Source: GCA-002727735 sp036159515
Lineage (GTDB): Bacteria; Bacteroidota; Bacteroidia; Flavobacteriales_D; Parvicellaceae
Assembly (NCBI GenBank): GCA_036159515.1
Contig: JAYYEV010000095.1
Span: 1-24,508 of the forward strand
Reading direction: 5' to 3'
Length of the DNA stretch: 24,508 nucleotides
Position numbers and translations under genes: made by a program. Positions 1 through 8,150 of this stretch are shown piece by piece (the stretch's first letter is position 1; each line of letters starts with the position of its first letter). Under the pieces are notes generated by a model. That model was not told the origin of the DNA and did not search any database. It saw only the letters and a list, made by a program, of their open reading frames with translations.

Positions 1-736
1 AAGACTTCCATTTTTAAAAGCAAGAATTACTGGTTTTTATACTGAAATTAACAATCAAACATGGGCAAGATCATTTTACCATGATGAGTACAGAACATTT
101 GTTAATTACATGATGACTAATGTAGACCAGCTATTTATGGGTCTTGAATTTGGTTTCGAGAGTAATATCTCATCTTCTTTCCAGTTTTCGGGTGCATTTA
201 CAATGGGGGATTACCTTTTTAATTCTAGACCTGTAGCTACTGTAACCAGAGACAATTCACAGGAAGTTATAGCAGAAAATAAAACGGTTTATTTTCAAAA
301 TTATAAAATTGGTGGTATGCCCCAACAAGCTACCACAGTAGGACTAAAGTACAATGCCCCAAAATATTGGTATGTAGGGGTTAACTTTAATTACTTTGCC
401 GATATATACTTATCTCCAAACCCCGATAGGAGAACATCAGAAGCCATTGCTGGTTATGGAGATGGCTACCCATACGTTAATGAAATTATTGATCAAACAA
501 AATTAGAAAATGGAAATGCAGTGAATTTATTCTGTGGTAAAAGCTGGAAGATTTATAAAAACAACTCTTATTTAAGATTAAATTTAAACGTCAACAATGT
601 ACTTAACAACACTACTTTTAAAACGGGTGGTTTTGAACAGTTACGTTATGATGCATCCAATATAGATCGTTTTCCTAATAAATATGGATACATGTACGGT
701 CGTACCTTTTTTGTAATGCTAAGTTATTTATTTTAA
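1..736 (+). CDS. TonB-dependent outer-membrane receptor, C-terminal part (5' truncated by window)
   Basis: The reading frame is open from base 2 to the TAA at 734-736, so this is the last ~244 residues of a longer protein whose start lies before the window; the internal ATG at 110 is not the start. The visible part has alternating polar and aromatic residues typical of outer-membrane beta strands, an early RITGFYTEI-like segment found in TonB-dependent receptor barrels, and a C-terminus ending in an aromatic strand (MLSYLF), the usual signal for barrel assembly. Family knowledge: such receptors import siderophores, glycans, peptides or other large substrates using TonB energy. The substrate cannot be told, because the plug and N-terminal CarboxypepD_reg-like domain are off the window. 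The lipoprotein gene starts one base after this stop codon, so the two probably form a receptor/lipoprotein pair. Confidence 0.85.
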   Translation, partial: RLPFLKARITGFYTEINNQTWARSFYHDEYRTFVNYMMTNVDQLFMGLEFGFESNISSSFQFSGAFTMGDYLFNSRPVATVTRDNSQEVIAENKTVYFQNYKIGGMPQQATTVGLKYNAPKYWYVGVNFNYFADIYLSPNPDRRTSEAIAGYGDGYPYVNEIIDQTKLENGNAVNLFCGKSWKIYKNNSYLRLNLNVNNVLNNTTFKTGGFEQLRYDASNIDRFPNKYGYMYGRTFFVMLSYLF

Positions 737-737
737 T

Positions 738-2030
738 ATGAAAATTTACACACACTATTTATCGATTTTACTTTGCTTAACTTTATTCATTTCTTGTAAT
801 AAAACATATGATGAACCCCCAGTAATTGAAATTCCTGAAGGAACAAGAATTTTTATTAGTGATTTAAAAGACATGTTCCCTGATACACCAAATGATGATG
901 ATCCACCTATAACTATCGATTCTAACTACTCTATTTACGGGGTTATAACTTGTGAAGAAACCAACGGGAATTTTTATAAAGAAGCCTTTATACAAGACTT
1001 ATCGGGAGCAATCAAGCTAAAATTAGATGCTTCTGGTGGACTCTATATTGGAGACAGTGTTAGAGTAAGTTTGAGTGGAGTCACCATGAGTGAATATGGT
1101 GAGTTGATTCAGTTAGATAATGTCAGTGTTGATGAGCAAATTGTAAAAATAGCTACGAATAAATTGGTTACACCTTATGTTACCACAATAAACCAACTTA
1201 ATGTTGAAGAAGATGAAAGCAGATTAATCCAATTGGATAATGTTGAATTTCAAACTATCAATGTAACATACGCTGATGCCATATCACTTTCTACTGAAAA
1301 CAGGACATTAAACGACTGTAATGGAAATAGTATTCTAGTTCGCACGAGTGGATATGCGAATTTTGCTGATGATACAGTAGCGTCAGGAAAAGGATCCATT
1401 ATCGGTATTTTTACAAGGTTTAGAGACGATAAGCAATTGATTATTCGCGACATCAATGAGGTGGTTATGGAAGGTGATCGATGTGGTGGAAGTTCTGGAG
1501 GTGGTGGAGGTTCTGGTAATTACATTCTAAATAAAGACTTTAACGATGGCTCTATCACATCAGGAGGTTGGTTAAATTTTTGGTCTGGTTCAAGTTCCAA
1601 TATAGGTGAGTGGGAAATTTACACCACTTTTGGGGCCAATGCTGAAGTCGCAAAAGCCAGTAATTATAGTAATTCTAGTAATTATGCATGTGAAAGTTGG
1701 CTAGTTTCACCTTCTTTTGACCTAACAGGGACCTCATCTCCCTATTTAGTATTTGATAATTGTACACGGTATAATGGTCCTGGACTAGAATTGTACATTT
1801 CTTCTAATTATGATGGCACTAGTGATCCATCACAGCAAGGTAATTGGTTAAATATAACTAGTTATGTACCAAATTGGGATACGGATGATGGAACTTGGGA
1901 TTTAGTTTCTAGCGGAAATATTGACTTAGCACCATTTATCTCGAACAATATATATATTGCCTTTAAATATATTGGGACAAATGCAGATGGAGCAACTTGG
2001 GAAGTTGACAATATTATTGTGAACGACTAA
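738..2030 (+). CDS. Surface lipoprotein: DUF5689-like domain plus choice-of-anchor-J-like C-terminal domain
   Basis: 430 aa. Residues 1-19 form a signal peptide followed by Cys20 (LFIS-C), a lipobox with an unusual Phe at -3, so the protein is probably a lipoprotein. Residues ~35-245 resemble DUF5689, an OB-fold-like domain in Bacteroidota lipoproteins (pattern IYGVIT..., FIQDLSGAIKL, GDSVRVSLSG, IIGIFTRF). Residues 250-260 are almost pure Gly/Ser and act as a flexible linker. Residues ~262-430 resemble the cleaved-adhesin / choice-of-anchor-J beta-sandwich (ILNKDFNDGS, ESWLVSPSFDL, WEVDNIIV at the end). The gene begins one base after the TonB-receptor stop, so it is likely co-transcribed and may be the extracellular partner that captures substrate for that receptor (inference). 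Its stop lies 3 bp from the convergent sucB stop. The domain calls come from sequence feel, not a profile search; the substrate is unknown. Confidence 0.75.
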   Translation: MKIYTHYLSILLCLTLFISCNKTYDEPPVIEIPEGTRIFISDLKDMFPDTPNDDDPPITIDSNYSIYGVITCEETNGNFYKEAFIQDLSGAIKLKLDASGGLYIGDSVRVSLSGVTMSEYGELIQLDNVSVDEQIVKIATNKLVTPYVTTINQLNVEEDESRLIQLDNVEFQTINVTYADAISLSTENRTLNDCNGNSILVRTSGYANFADDTVASGKGSIIGIFTRFRDDKQLIIRDINEVVMEGDRCGGSSGGGGGSGNYILNKDFNDGSITSGGWLNFWSGSSSNIGEWEIYTTFGANAEVAKASNYSNSSNYACESWLVSPSFDLTGTSSPYLVFDNCTRYNGPGLELYISSNYDGTSDPSQQGNWLNITSYVPNWDTDDGTWDLVSSGNIDLAPFISNNIYIAFKYIGTNADGATWEVDNIIVND

Positions 2031-2047
2031 AAGTTATTTTTTATAAC
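2029..2047 (-). terminator. Weak candidate terminator at sucB end
   Basis: GTTAT (2033-2037) and ATAAC (2043-2047) can pair around a five-base loop. On the minus strand the hairpin is followed by TTTT (2032-2029). It overlaps the sucB stop codon and lies in the 3-bp gap between convergent stop codons. The stem is only five AT-rich pairs, so this is a weak call. Confidence 0.25.
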
Positions 2048-3266
2048 CCATTAGTATTTTTTTAGGGTCCTTCCCCTCAAAAATATGTTCCTCTGGATTC
2101 TCTAGGACTTCTTTCACTTTGACTAAAAAGCCAACACTATCTTTACCGTCAATAATTCTATGGTCATATGAAAGTGCTACGTACATTATGGGACGAATTT
2201 CTACATTTCCGTCAATAGCAACAGGCCTTTCAACAATGTTGTGCATACCTAGAATAGCGGATTGAGGTGGGTTAATAATTGGTGTACTTAGCATAGAGCC
2301 AAAAACACCACCGTTAGTAATTGTAAACGTGCCACCTGTAATCTCTTCAATAGAGATTTTACCATCTCTAGCTTTTATAGCCAAATCTTTAATAGTAGAT
2401 TCAATTTCCAATAAATTCATTTCTTCTGCATTCCGTAATACAGGTACCATTAATCCCTTTTCAGTACTAACCGCTATACCTACATCCGCAAAATTGTATG
2501 AAATCATATGATCACCATCAATCATGGAATTTACAGAAGGGAATTCTTGCAATGCCATAGTACACGCTTTTGTAAAAAAAGACATGAACCCCAAACCAAC
2601 ACCATATTTCTCTTTAAAATCATCTTTATATTTTGATCTTAAATCCATAATGGGTTTCATGTTCACTTCATTAAATGTAGTTAACATGGCTGTTTCATTT
2701 TTGACCGAAACAAGTCTAGACGCAATTTTTCGTCTAAGCATACTCAACTTTCTGATCTGGCTCTTTCTATTTCCTTCTTCTGGAAGTGATGCTAAAAGCT
2801 GAAGAATATCTTGCTTAGTAATCCTACCACCTTTTCCAGTACCTTCAATCATTTCAACTTGAATATTTTGCTCATCCATTATTTTCTTTGCTGCCACACT
2901 TGGATGACCAGCTGCATAGGATTTTGGTTCCGTAGAGGCTGGTGAACTTTTGACTGCGGGTGCAGGATTTGGAATTGGAGAAGATTGTTTTGATTTGGAG
3001 GGACTTTTAGCACCTTCGGGTTTTGCAGCAGAAGTATCTATGTGGCAAACCACTTGACCAACCGCAACTACATCTCCTACTTCAGCTTTTAATGTTATGA
3101 TACCCGACTGTTCAGCAGGCAATTCAAGTGTAGCTTTATCGGAGTCAACTTCTGCAATGGTTTGATCTTTTTCCACATAATCTCCATCTTCAACCATCCA
3201 TTCGGCAATTTCAACTTCTGAAATTGATTCTCCTGGACTTGGTACTTTCATTTCTAAAACTGACAT
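2034..3266 (-). CDS. sucB: Dihydrolipoyllysine succinyltransferase, E2 of 2-oxoglutarate dehydrogenase
   Basis: 410 aa, normal length for E2o. It transfers the succinyl group from the E1-bound intermediate to CoA in the TCA cycle and forms the core of the 2-oxoglutarate dehydrogenase complex. Visible domains: an N-terminal lipoyl domain (1-~76) with the lipoyl-lysine motif DSDKA, Lys44; a Pro/Ala/Ser/Lys-rich linker (~78-118); the peripheral subunit-binding domain (~120-158, HPSVAAKKIMDEQ and GTGKGGRITKQD); and the acyltransferase domain (~175-410) ending with the catalytic SYDHRIIDG motif, His369 and Asp373. It starts with ATG one base after the sucA stop, so the pair is an operon. The third subunit, E3 (lpd), is not in the window. 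The order and the MSVLEMKVPSPGES start fit SucB/OdhB rather than a pyruvate or branched-chain E2. Confidence 0.96.
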   Translation of the reverse strand: MSVLEMKVPSPGESISEVEIAEWMVEDGDYVEKDQTIAEVDSDKATLELPAEQSGIITLKAEVGDVVAVGQVVCHIDTSAAKPEGAKSPSKSKQSSPIPNPAPAVKSSPASTEPKSYAAGHPSVAAKKIMDEQNIQVEMIEGTGKGGRITKQDILQLLASLPEEGNRKSQIRKLSMLRRKIASRLVSVKNETAMLTTFNEVNMKPIMDLRSKYKDDFKEKYGVGLGFMSFFTKACTMALQEFPSVNSMIDGDHMISYNFADVGIAVSTEKGLMVPVLRNAEEMNLLEIESTIKDLAIKARDGKISIEEITGGTFTITNGGVFGSMLSTPIINPPQSAILGMHNIVERPVAIDGNVEIRPIMYVALSYDHRIIDGKDSVGFLVKVKEVLENPEEHIFEGKDPKKILMGYKK

Positions 3267-3267
3267 A

Positions 3268-5997
3268 TTATTTCTTTTTTGTATAAGACATTACTTTATC
3301 AATTATGGCATTATGCCTAATCTCATGTACTTTTGGCGATCCACTAGCTGGACTTCCTGACTCCATTCTGGAGTGACAAACAATTGGGGTAAAATGCCAT
3401 TTTCTTAAAATAAATGACCATGCACCCATATTTTCTGGCTCTTCCTGTGCCCAGATATATTTAGCTGATTCTCCGTATTTTTTAATGATTTCTGACAATT
3501 GGCTTTCTGGAAAGGGGTAAAGTTGTTCTAATCGAACTAATGCTAGATTCTCTGCTTCTGTTATTTCATATTTTTCTAATAAGTCGTAATAAAACTTTCC
3601 AGAGCATAATACCACCGTATCCACTTTTTTCGCCTCTGCAGAATGATCATCAATAACTTCACTAAAACATCCGTTAGCTAATTCTTTAATGGATGAAACT
3701 GCTCTAGGATAACGAAGTAACTTTTTAGGGGTAAACACAACTAACGGCTTTCTGAATGGTCGCATTTGTTGTCTCCTTAGTAGGTGAAAATAATTTGAAG
3801 GAGTAGTACAATTAACTACTTGCATGTTATATTCAGCGCAAAGTTGGAGGAATCGCTCCATTCTTCCAGAAGAGTGCTCAGAACCCATACCTTCATAGCC
3901 ATGTGGTAAGAGCATAACTAGCCCATTAGGGGTTCCCCATTTATCCTCTGCGGCACTTAAAAATTGATCTATAATAATTTGAGCTCCATTAAAAAAGTCT
4001 CCAAATTGAGCTTCCCATATAGTTAATCCGTTTGGCGTATTAAAGGAATACCCATAATCAAATCCAAGTACAGCATATTCAGAAAGTAAGGAATTATATA
4101 TGTCAAACTTACCTTGATCTTCGCTTATCAAACTAAGTGGAATTACTTCTTCCTCATCATCTTCTGTTTTCACCACAGCGTGTCTATGAGAAAAAGTGCC
4201 TCTTTCTACATCCTGGCCTGAAATTCGAACTGAATAACCATCTTGAAGTAAAGTAGCATAAGCCAACAATTCACCCATAGCCCAATCTAATTTATCGGAC
4301 TCAAGCATGGCTAGTCTATCGTCAAATAACTTGAGAATTTTTCTGAAATACTTTTTCCCTTCAGGTAGGTAATTTATCTTTTTAGCAAGCTGAATAAGCT
4401 TTTTTTCATCATATCCTGTATCAGGTGACTTAATAAAATCTTCTTTTTTAGATTTTCTAAAATCTTTCCATACCTCTTCTAGAAAGTTAGTGATTTTAGC
4501 TTTTTCAATTTGTTTTGCCTCTGCTAACCTTTCTTGAAGCATATCGTCAAATTCTTTCTCCATTTCAACACCCTCTTCACGACTCACTACGCCTTGTTCT
4601 ATAAGTTGATTTAAATAAATTTCCCTTGGGTTAGGATGACTTGCAATGGCCTTATAGAGCTTTGGCTGAGTAAATTTTGGTTCATCACCTTCATTATGAC
4701 CATATTTTCTATAGCACAATAAATCCACAAAAACATCTCTAGAAAATTCTTGTCTGTAACGAAGAGCAATATCAATAGTTTGTACTACTGCCTCAATATC
4801 ATCTCCGTTCACATGAAATACTGGACTAAGGGTTGTTTTACCTACATCCGTACAATATGTGCTTGATCTTGCATCTAAATAATTTGTGGTAAAACCAACT
4901 TGATTGTTTATTACGATATGCAATGTTCCACCTGTTCTATATCCGTCCAGCTGGGCCATTTGGACAACTTCATACACAATTCCTTGACCAGCTATAGCAG
5001 CGTCTCCGTGAATAAGAATTGGTAATATTTTTCTTTCGTTTCCCTCTAATTCGTGATCTATTTTAGACCTAGTTATCCCCTCAACAACAGGATCTACTGC
5101 TTCAAGATGAGATGGATTTGGAGCAAGTGTTATTTTTACTTGATTACCTGCATCCGTTACAACCTCAGATGTAATTCCCAAATGATATTTTACATCACCA
5201 TCGAACAACGTATCATCATCATACTCTTTGCCCTCGAATTCTGTGAAAATGCTTTCATAAGTTTTATTAAAAATATTAGCCAACACATTTAATCTACCTC
5301 TATGGGCCATACCTACTACAAATTCCTTGAGGCCTAACGTAGAACCATTTTCAATTAATGTATCCAATGCTGGAATTAGGGATTCTGCACCTTCAATTGA
5401 AAACCTTTTTTGTCCCACAAACTTTTTTTGCAAGAATTGTTCGAAAACATTAGACTGATTTAGTTTGTGTAGAATGTGCTTTTTTTGATCTTTAGTGAAC
5501 TGAGGTCTATTTTTAATTTCAATTTGCTTTCTTATCCACTCTACTCTTTCAGGGTGCCTTATGTACTGGTATTCTATACCAATAGATTGACAATACGTTT
5601 CTTCTAAGTGAGCTATAATTTCATTTAAGGAGGATGGTCCTATTCCAACTTGGTCACCCGCCTGAAATACAGTTAATAAATCCTCCTCATCAAGACCAAA
5701 GTTTTTAATATCTAAAGTTGGACTGTATTTTCTTCTTTCTCTAACAGGGTTCGTTTTAGTGAATAAATGTCCTCTAGCACGATAAGCATTAATCAAATTA
5801 ATGACTCTAAATTCTTTTTTGACAATAGATGGAACTTCATCGACCTCATCGTAATTAAATTTAGCAAATTCGTAACCGTCAAAAAACTGTCTCCAGCTTG
5901 GCTCAACTAACCTCTTATCAATAAGATATTTTTGATGCAGCTCATCTACGTAATCACTATCAATACTATTTAAAAAAGAAAATCGATCTAGACTCAT
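3268..5997 (-). CDS. sucA: 2-oxoglutarate dehydrogenase E1 component
   Basis: 909 aa, close to the usual ~920-930. This thiamine-diphosphate enzyme decarboxylates 2-oxoglutarate and succinylates the lipoyl arm of E2. The N-terminal helical segment that docks in the complex is present (DYVDELHQKYLID, PSWRQFFDGYEF, ~15-45). ThDP/Mg2+ motifs are HGDAAIAGQG (330-339) and NNQVGFTT (364-371), followed by RKYGHNEGDEP (430-440). The C-terminal transketolase-like half includes GQDVERGTFSHRHAVV and MLLPHGYEGMGSEHSS. The start is ATG at 5997-5995 and gives the canonical N-terminus MSLDRFSFLNS. It is the first gene of sucAB, divergent from the TIGR01777 epimerase across ~280 bp. No frameshift or missing motif seen. 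Confidence 0.97.
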   Translation of the reverse strand: MSLDRFSFLNSIDSDYVDELHQKYLIDKRLVEPSWRQFFDGYEFAKFNYDEVDEVPSIVKKEFRVINLINAYRARGHLFTKTNPVRERRKYSPTLDIKNFGLDEEDLLTVFQAGDQVGIGPSSLNEIIAHLEETYCQSIGIEYQYIRHPERVEWIRKQIEIKNRPQFTKDQKKHILHKLNQSNVFEQFLQKKFVGQKRFSIEGAESLIPALDTLIENGSTLGLKEFVVGMAHRGRLNVLANIFNKTYESIFTEFEGKEYDDDTLFDGDVKYHLGITSEVVTDAGNQVKITLAPNPSHLEAVDPVVEGITRSKIDHELEGNERKILPILIHGDAAIAGQGIVYEVVQMAQLDGYRTGGTLHIVINNQVGFTTNYLDARSSTYCTDVGKTTLSPVFHVNGDDIEAVVQTIDIALRYRQEFSRDVFVDLLCYRKYGHNEGDEPKFTQPKLYKAIASHPNPREIYLNQLIEQGVVSREEGVEMEKEFDDMLQERLAEAKQIEKAKITNFLEEVWKDFRKSKKEDFIKSPDTGYDEKKLIQLAKKINYLPEGKKYFRKILKLFDDRLAMLESDKLDWAMGELLAYATLLQDGYSVRISGQDVERGTFSHRHAVVKTEDDEEEVIPLSLISEDQGKFDIYNSLLSEYAVLGFDYGYSFNTPNGLTIWEAQFGDFFNGAQIIIDQFLSAAEDKWGTPNGLVMLLPHGYEGMGSEHSSGRMERFLQLCAEYNMQVVNCTTPSNYFHLLRRQQMRPFRKPLVVFTPKKLLRYPRAVSSIKELANGCFSEVIDDHSAEAKKVDTVVLCSGKFYYDLLEKYEITEAENLALVRLEQLYPFPESQLSEIIKKYGESAKYIWAQEEPENMGAWSFILRKWHFTPIVCHSRMESGSPASGSPKVHEIRHNAIIDKVMSYTKKK

Positions 5998-6005
5998 TTC
6001 AATAA

Positions 6006-6013
6006 CAAAGATG
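6006..6013 (-). promoter_or_regulatory. Possible -7 element for sucAB
   Basis: Read on the minus strand the bases are CATCTTTG, seven of eight matches to the Bacteroidota -7 consensus TAnnTTTG, ending 8 bp before the sucA ATG. I see no convincing TTG about 19-20 bp upstream, so this is a weak prediction. A short leader would result. The rest of 5998-6278 is AT-rich with no recognised RNA or gene. Confidence 0.3.
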
Positions 6014-6102
6014 CAAAATATTTATTTGAAAATAAACCTGAAAATCACTTTCTTTCATACCATATAAAAAACAGAATTTTTACATTTATATATATACTAT
6101 TC

Positions 6103-6202
6103 AAACTAATTTAAAATGGTGTTTTATGATCAAGACGATTACCTAGCAAATTCACTGAGACTTTAATAATGAGTTACTTCAATAAGATGAACAAATTAGT
6201 TT
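6103..6202. repeat. Separated 10-bp inverted repeat in the sucA/epimerase intergenic region
   Basis: AAACTAATTT at 6103-6112 is the exact reverse complement of AAATTAGTTT at 6193-6202, with 80 bp between the arms. It lies in the divergent promoter region. It could be paired operator half-sites or chance in AT-rich DNA; nothing else supports a function. Confidence 0.3.
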
Positions 6203-6264
6203 ATTACAAACCCATATAGACACATATTCGGTTGGACAATATTTCACCGTTGATCACACATGCT

Positions 6265-6272
6265 TAAATTTG
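6265..6272 (+). promoter_or_regulatory. TAnnTTTG -7 element just upstream of the epimerase start
   Basis: TAAATTTG matches the Bacteroidota -7 consensus TAnnTTTG perfectly. Only six bases separate it from the ATG at 6279, which would place the transcript start at or next to the start codon (leaderless or near-leaderless mRNA). No well-spaced -33 TTG is visible, so confidence is moderate. Confidence 0.4.
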
Positions 6273-6278
6273 TTTATA

Positions 6279-7184
6279 ATGAAAAGTAAAGTTCTTATTA
6301 CAGGTGGTTCTGGCCTCATAGGATCTAGGTTAACACAAAAACTAATCGCGAATAATTACGAGGTAGTACACCTTACCAGATCCAAAAATTCAAAGCATGA
6401 TGTAAAAACATATGAGTGGAACTGGGGTAAAAATGAAATCGATGAGAACTGCCTCGAAAATATTAAAGTTGTTGTCCATCTAGCGGGTGCAGGAATCGCA
6501 GAAAAACCTTGGACACAGAAAAGAAAAGAAACCATTGTAAAAAGCAGAGTACTAACTACCCGACTATTACATGAAGTTATACAGAAACACAAAATAAAAT
6601 TAAGTTCTTTTATTTCGGCTTCCGGAATTGGTTATTATGGTGCAATCTCTAATGAGACAGTCTACCATGAGTATGATGAAGCTCATCATGATTTTATTGG
6701 AAATTGTTGTGAACAGTGGGAAAGAGCAGCAGATTTATTTCAAGATGTTTCTGATGTATATAAACTTAGGTTAGGAATTGTACTTGACAAAAATGAAGGT
6801 GCACTTCCAAAAATGAGTTCAATGATCAAAAGAGGGTTGGGTTCACCTCTAGGGTCTGGAAACCAATATATGCCATGGGTGCATATCGACGATGCGATAA
6901 ACGTATTTATGAACGCTATAGAAAAAAAATTAAATCCTGGGACCTACAACGTGGTTAGCAGTCAACATTGTAATAACAAAGAATTTACTGCTGCCGTTGG
7001 TAATGCTCTAAATAGGAAAATCAGGTTACCAAATGTCCCTCGTTTCGTTTTAAAATTTATTTACGGTGAATTGGCCGATATTTTATTAGAAGGCTCCAGA
7101 GTTTCTAATGATAAAATTAAATCTCAAGGTTTTGATTTTAAGTATGATAATATTGAAGGTGCTCTTAGTGAAATTTACAGCTAG
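6279..7184 (+). CDS. TIGR01777-family NAD(P)-dependent epimerase (SDR39U1-like)
   Basis: 301 aa from the ATG at 6279. A TTG three codons earlier (6270) is open but overlaps the predicted -7 element, and the ATG gives the expected family N-terminus MKSKVLITGG. Atypical extended SDR: Rossmann dinucleotide-binding motif GGSGLIG (9-15), VVHLAGAGIAEKPW (65-78), active-site region SASGIGYYG (113-121) with the Tyr-Tyr-Gly typical of the family, RLGIVLD (164-170), MPWVHIDD (198-205), and a C-terminal DUF1731-like tail (~250-300). Cytosolic. The family includes bacterial YfcH and human SDR39U1, and its substrate is not established. The stop overlaps the convergent prenyl-synthase stop by 4 bp. No neighbour reveals its role. 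Confidence 0.88.
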   Translation: MKSKVLITGGSGLIGSRLTQKLIANNYEVVHLTRSKNSKHDVKTYEWNWGKNEIDENCLENIKVVVHLAGAGIAEKPWTQKRKETIVKSRVLTTRLLHEVIQKHKIKLSSFISASGIGYYGAISNETVYHEYDEAHHDFIGNCCEQWERAADLFQDVSDVYKLRLGIVLDKNEGALPKMSSMIKRGLGSPLGSGNQYMPWVHIDDAINVFMNAIEKKLNPGTYNVVSSQHCNNKEFTAAVGNALNRKIRLPNVPRFVLKFIYGELADILLEGSRVSNDKIKSQGFDFKYDNIEGALSEIYS

Positions 7185-8146
7185 TAATTTCGATTCATCA
7201 AATTTTCTGCAAATAATAACAATGCTGCTTTACTATTCTCATTCAAACTAGTTTGCATAATATTTGAAACAGCTTCATTATGAAAATCGTTCTTTCTTTG
7301 AATAGCTAAATCTAATACTCCGAACCTACTATAAAGAGCTTTAATCTCATTCACAATTTCTTTGTCTTTAATTTCATTAGAGTTATAAAGAGATTCTATA
7401 AAAATCTTTTCTTTTTTTGATAATTGATTTAACATGGAAATAAACATGAGTGTCTTCTTTTTTTCCAATATATCACCTCCTATTTTTTTTCCAAATTTTT
7501 CACCAATTGGATAGGCATCAAGTATATCATCATGTATTTGAAATGCTATTCCTAAATTAATGCCAAAATTGTACAAAAAATGAGCATCTTTTTCTGAAGC
7601 TCCTCCCACCATGGCCCCCATTTTTAAGGCACAAGCTACTAGCACCGCTGTTTTCAATTTTATCATATTTAAATACTCCTCTTCACTTACCATGTTTTTT
7701 TCTTCAAAGATCATATCAAAAGATTGACCTTCACAAACCTCAATAGCTGTTTGGTGAAACACCGAATGAATAGACTGATTTGATGGTTTAGATTCAGCTA
7801 AAATTTGATTAACAAGTGCATATAGCAGATCTCCTGAAAGAATGGCATCATTTCTAGACCACTTTTCATGAACCGTTTGTTTCCCCCTTCTTAAAGTAGC
7901 TTCGTCCATAATATCATCATGGACTAAAGTGAAATTATGAAACAACTCAATAGCCATCGCTTCTTTAATAGCTAAAATAGGGTCGCCACCGTATAAGTCT
8001 GCAGCTAATAACGTTAAGGATGACCTAAATCGTTTCCCACCTAGATTAACAATATATTTTATAGGGTCATATATAGAGTGACCTGGCAATGAATTTAAAT
8101 ATTTCAATAATGCCTCATCAATAATTTCTTTGTATTTCTCTAGCAT
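7181..8146 (-). CDS. Polyprenyl diphosphate synthase (trans-isoprenyl transferase; probably GGPP-type)
   Basis: 321 aa. All-helical isoprenyl diphosphate synthase that condenses IPP with an allylic diphosphate. Visible motifs: GGKRFR (36-41, substrate binding), first Asp-rich motif DDIMD (77-81) followed by RRGKQTVH, and second Asp-rich motif DDILD (206-210) with FQIHDD before it. The first motif lacks the two-residue insertion of bacterial FPP synthases (IspA). Phe72, five residues before it, is a bulky residue that in family members limits chain growth, so a C20 product (geranylgeranyl-PP) is more likely than the C35-C40 quinone tails; this is an inference. Last gene of the transporter-rfbA-prenyl-synthase run, 4 bp after rfbA. 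It may feed carotenoid, quinone or lipid synthesis. Confidence 0.9.
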   Translation of the reverse strand: MLEKYKEIIDEALLKYLNSLPGHSIYDPIKYIVNLGGKRFRSSLTLLAADLYGGDPILAIKEAMAIELFHNFTLVHDDIMDEATLRRGKQTVHEKWSRNDAILSGDLLYALVNQILAESKPSNQSIHSVFHQTAIEVCEGQSFDMIFEEKNMVSEEEYLNMIKLKTAVLVACALKMGAMVGGASEKDAHFLYNFGINLGIAFQIHDDILDAYPIGEKFGKKIGGDILEKKKTLMFISMLNQLSKKEKIFIESLYNSNEIKDKEIVNEIKALYSRFGVLDLAIQRKNDFHNEAVSNIMQTSLNENSKAALLLFAENLMNRNY

Positions 8147-8150
8147 TAAC

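Noticed and set aside
5053..5292. 79-codon plus-strand ORF inside sucA.
   Set aside because: Antisense to conserved sucA coding sequence; low-complexity Ile/Tyr/Phe-rich product with no motif or promoter.
6270..6278. TTG start three codons upstream of the epimerase ATG.
   Set aside because: It overlaps the predicted -7 element, and the ATG at 6279 gives the expected family N-terminus.
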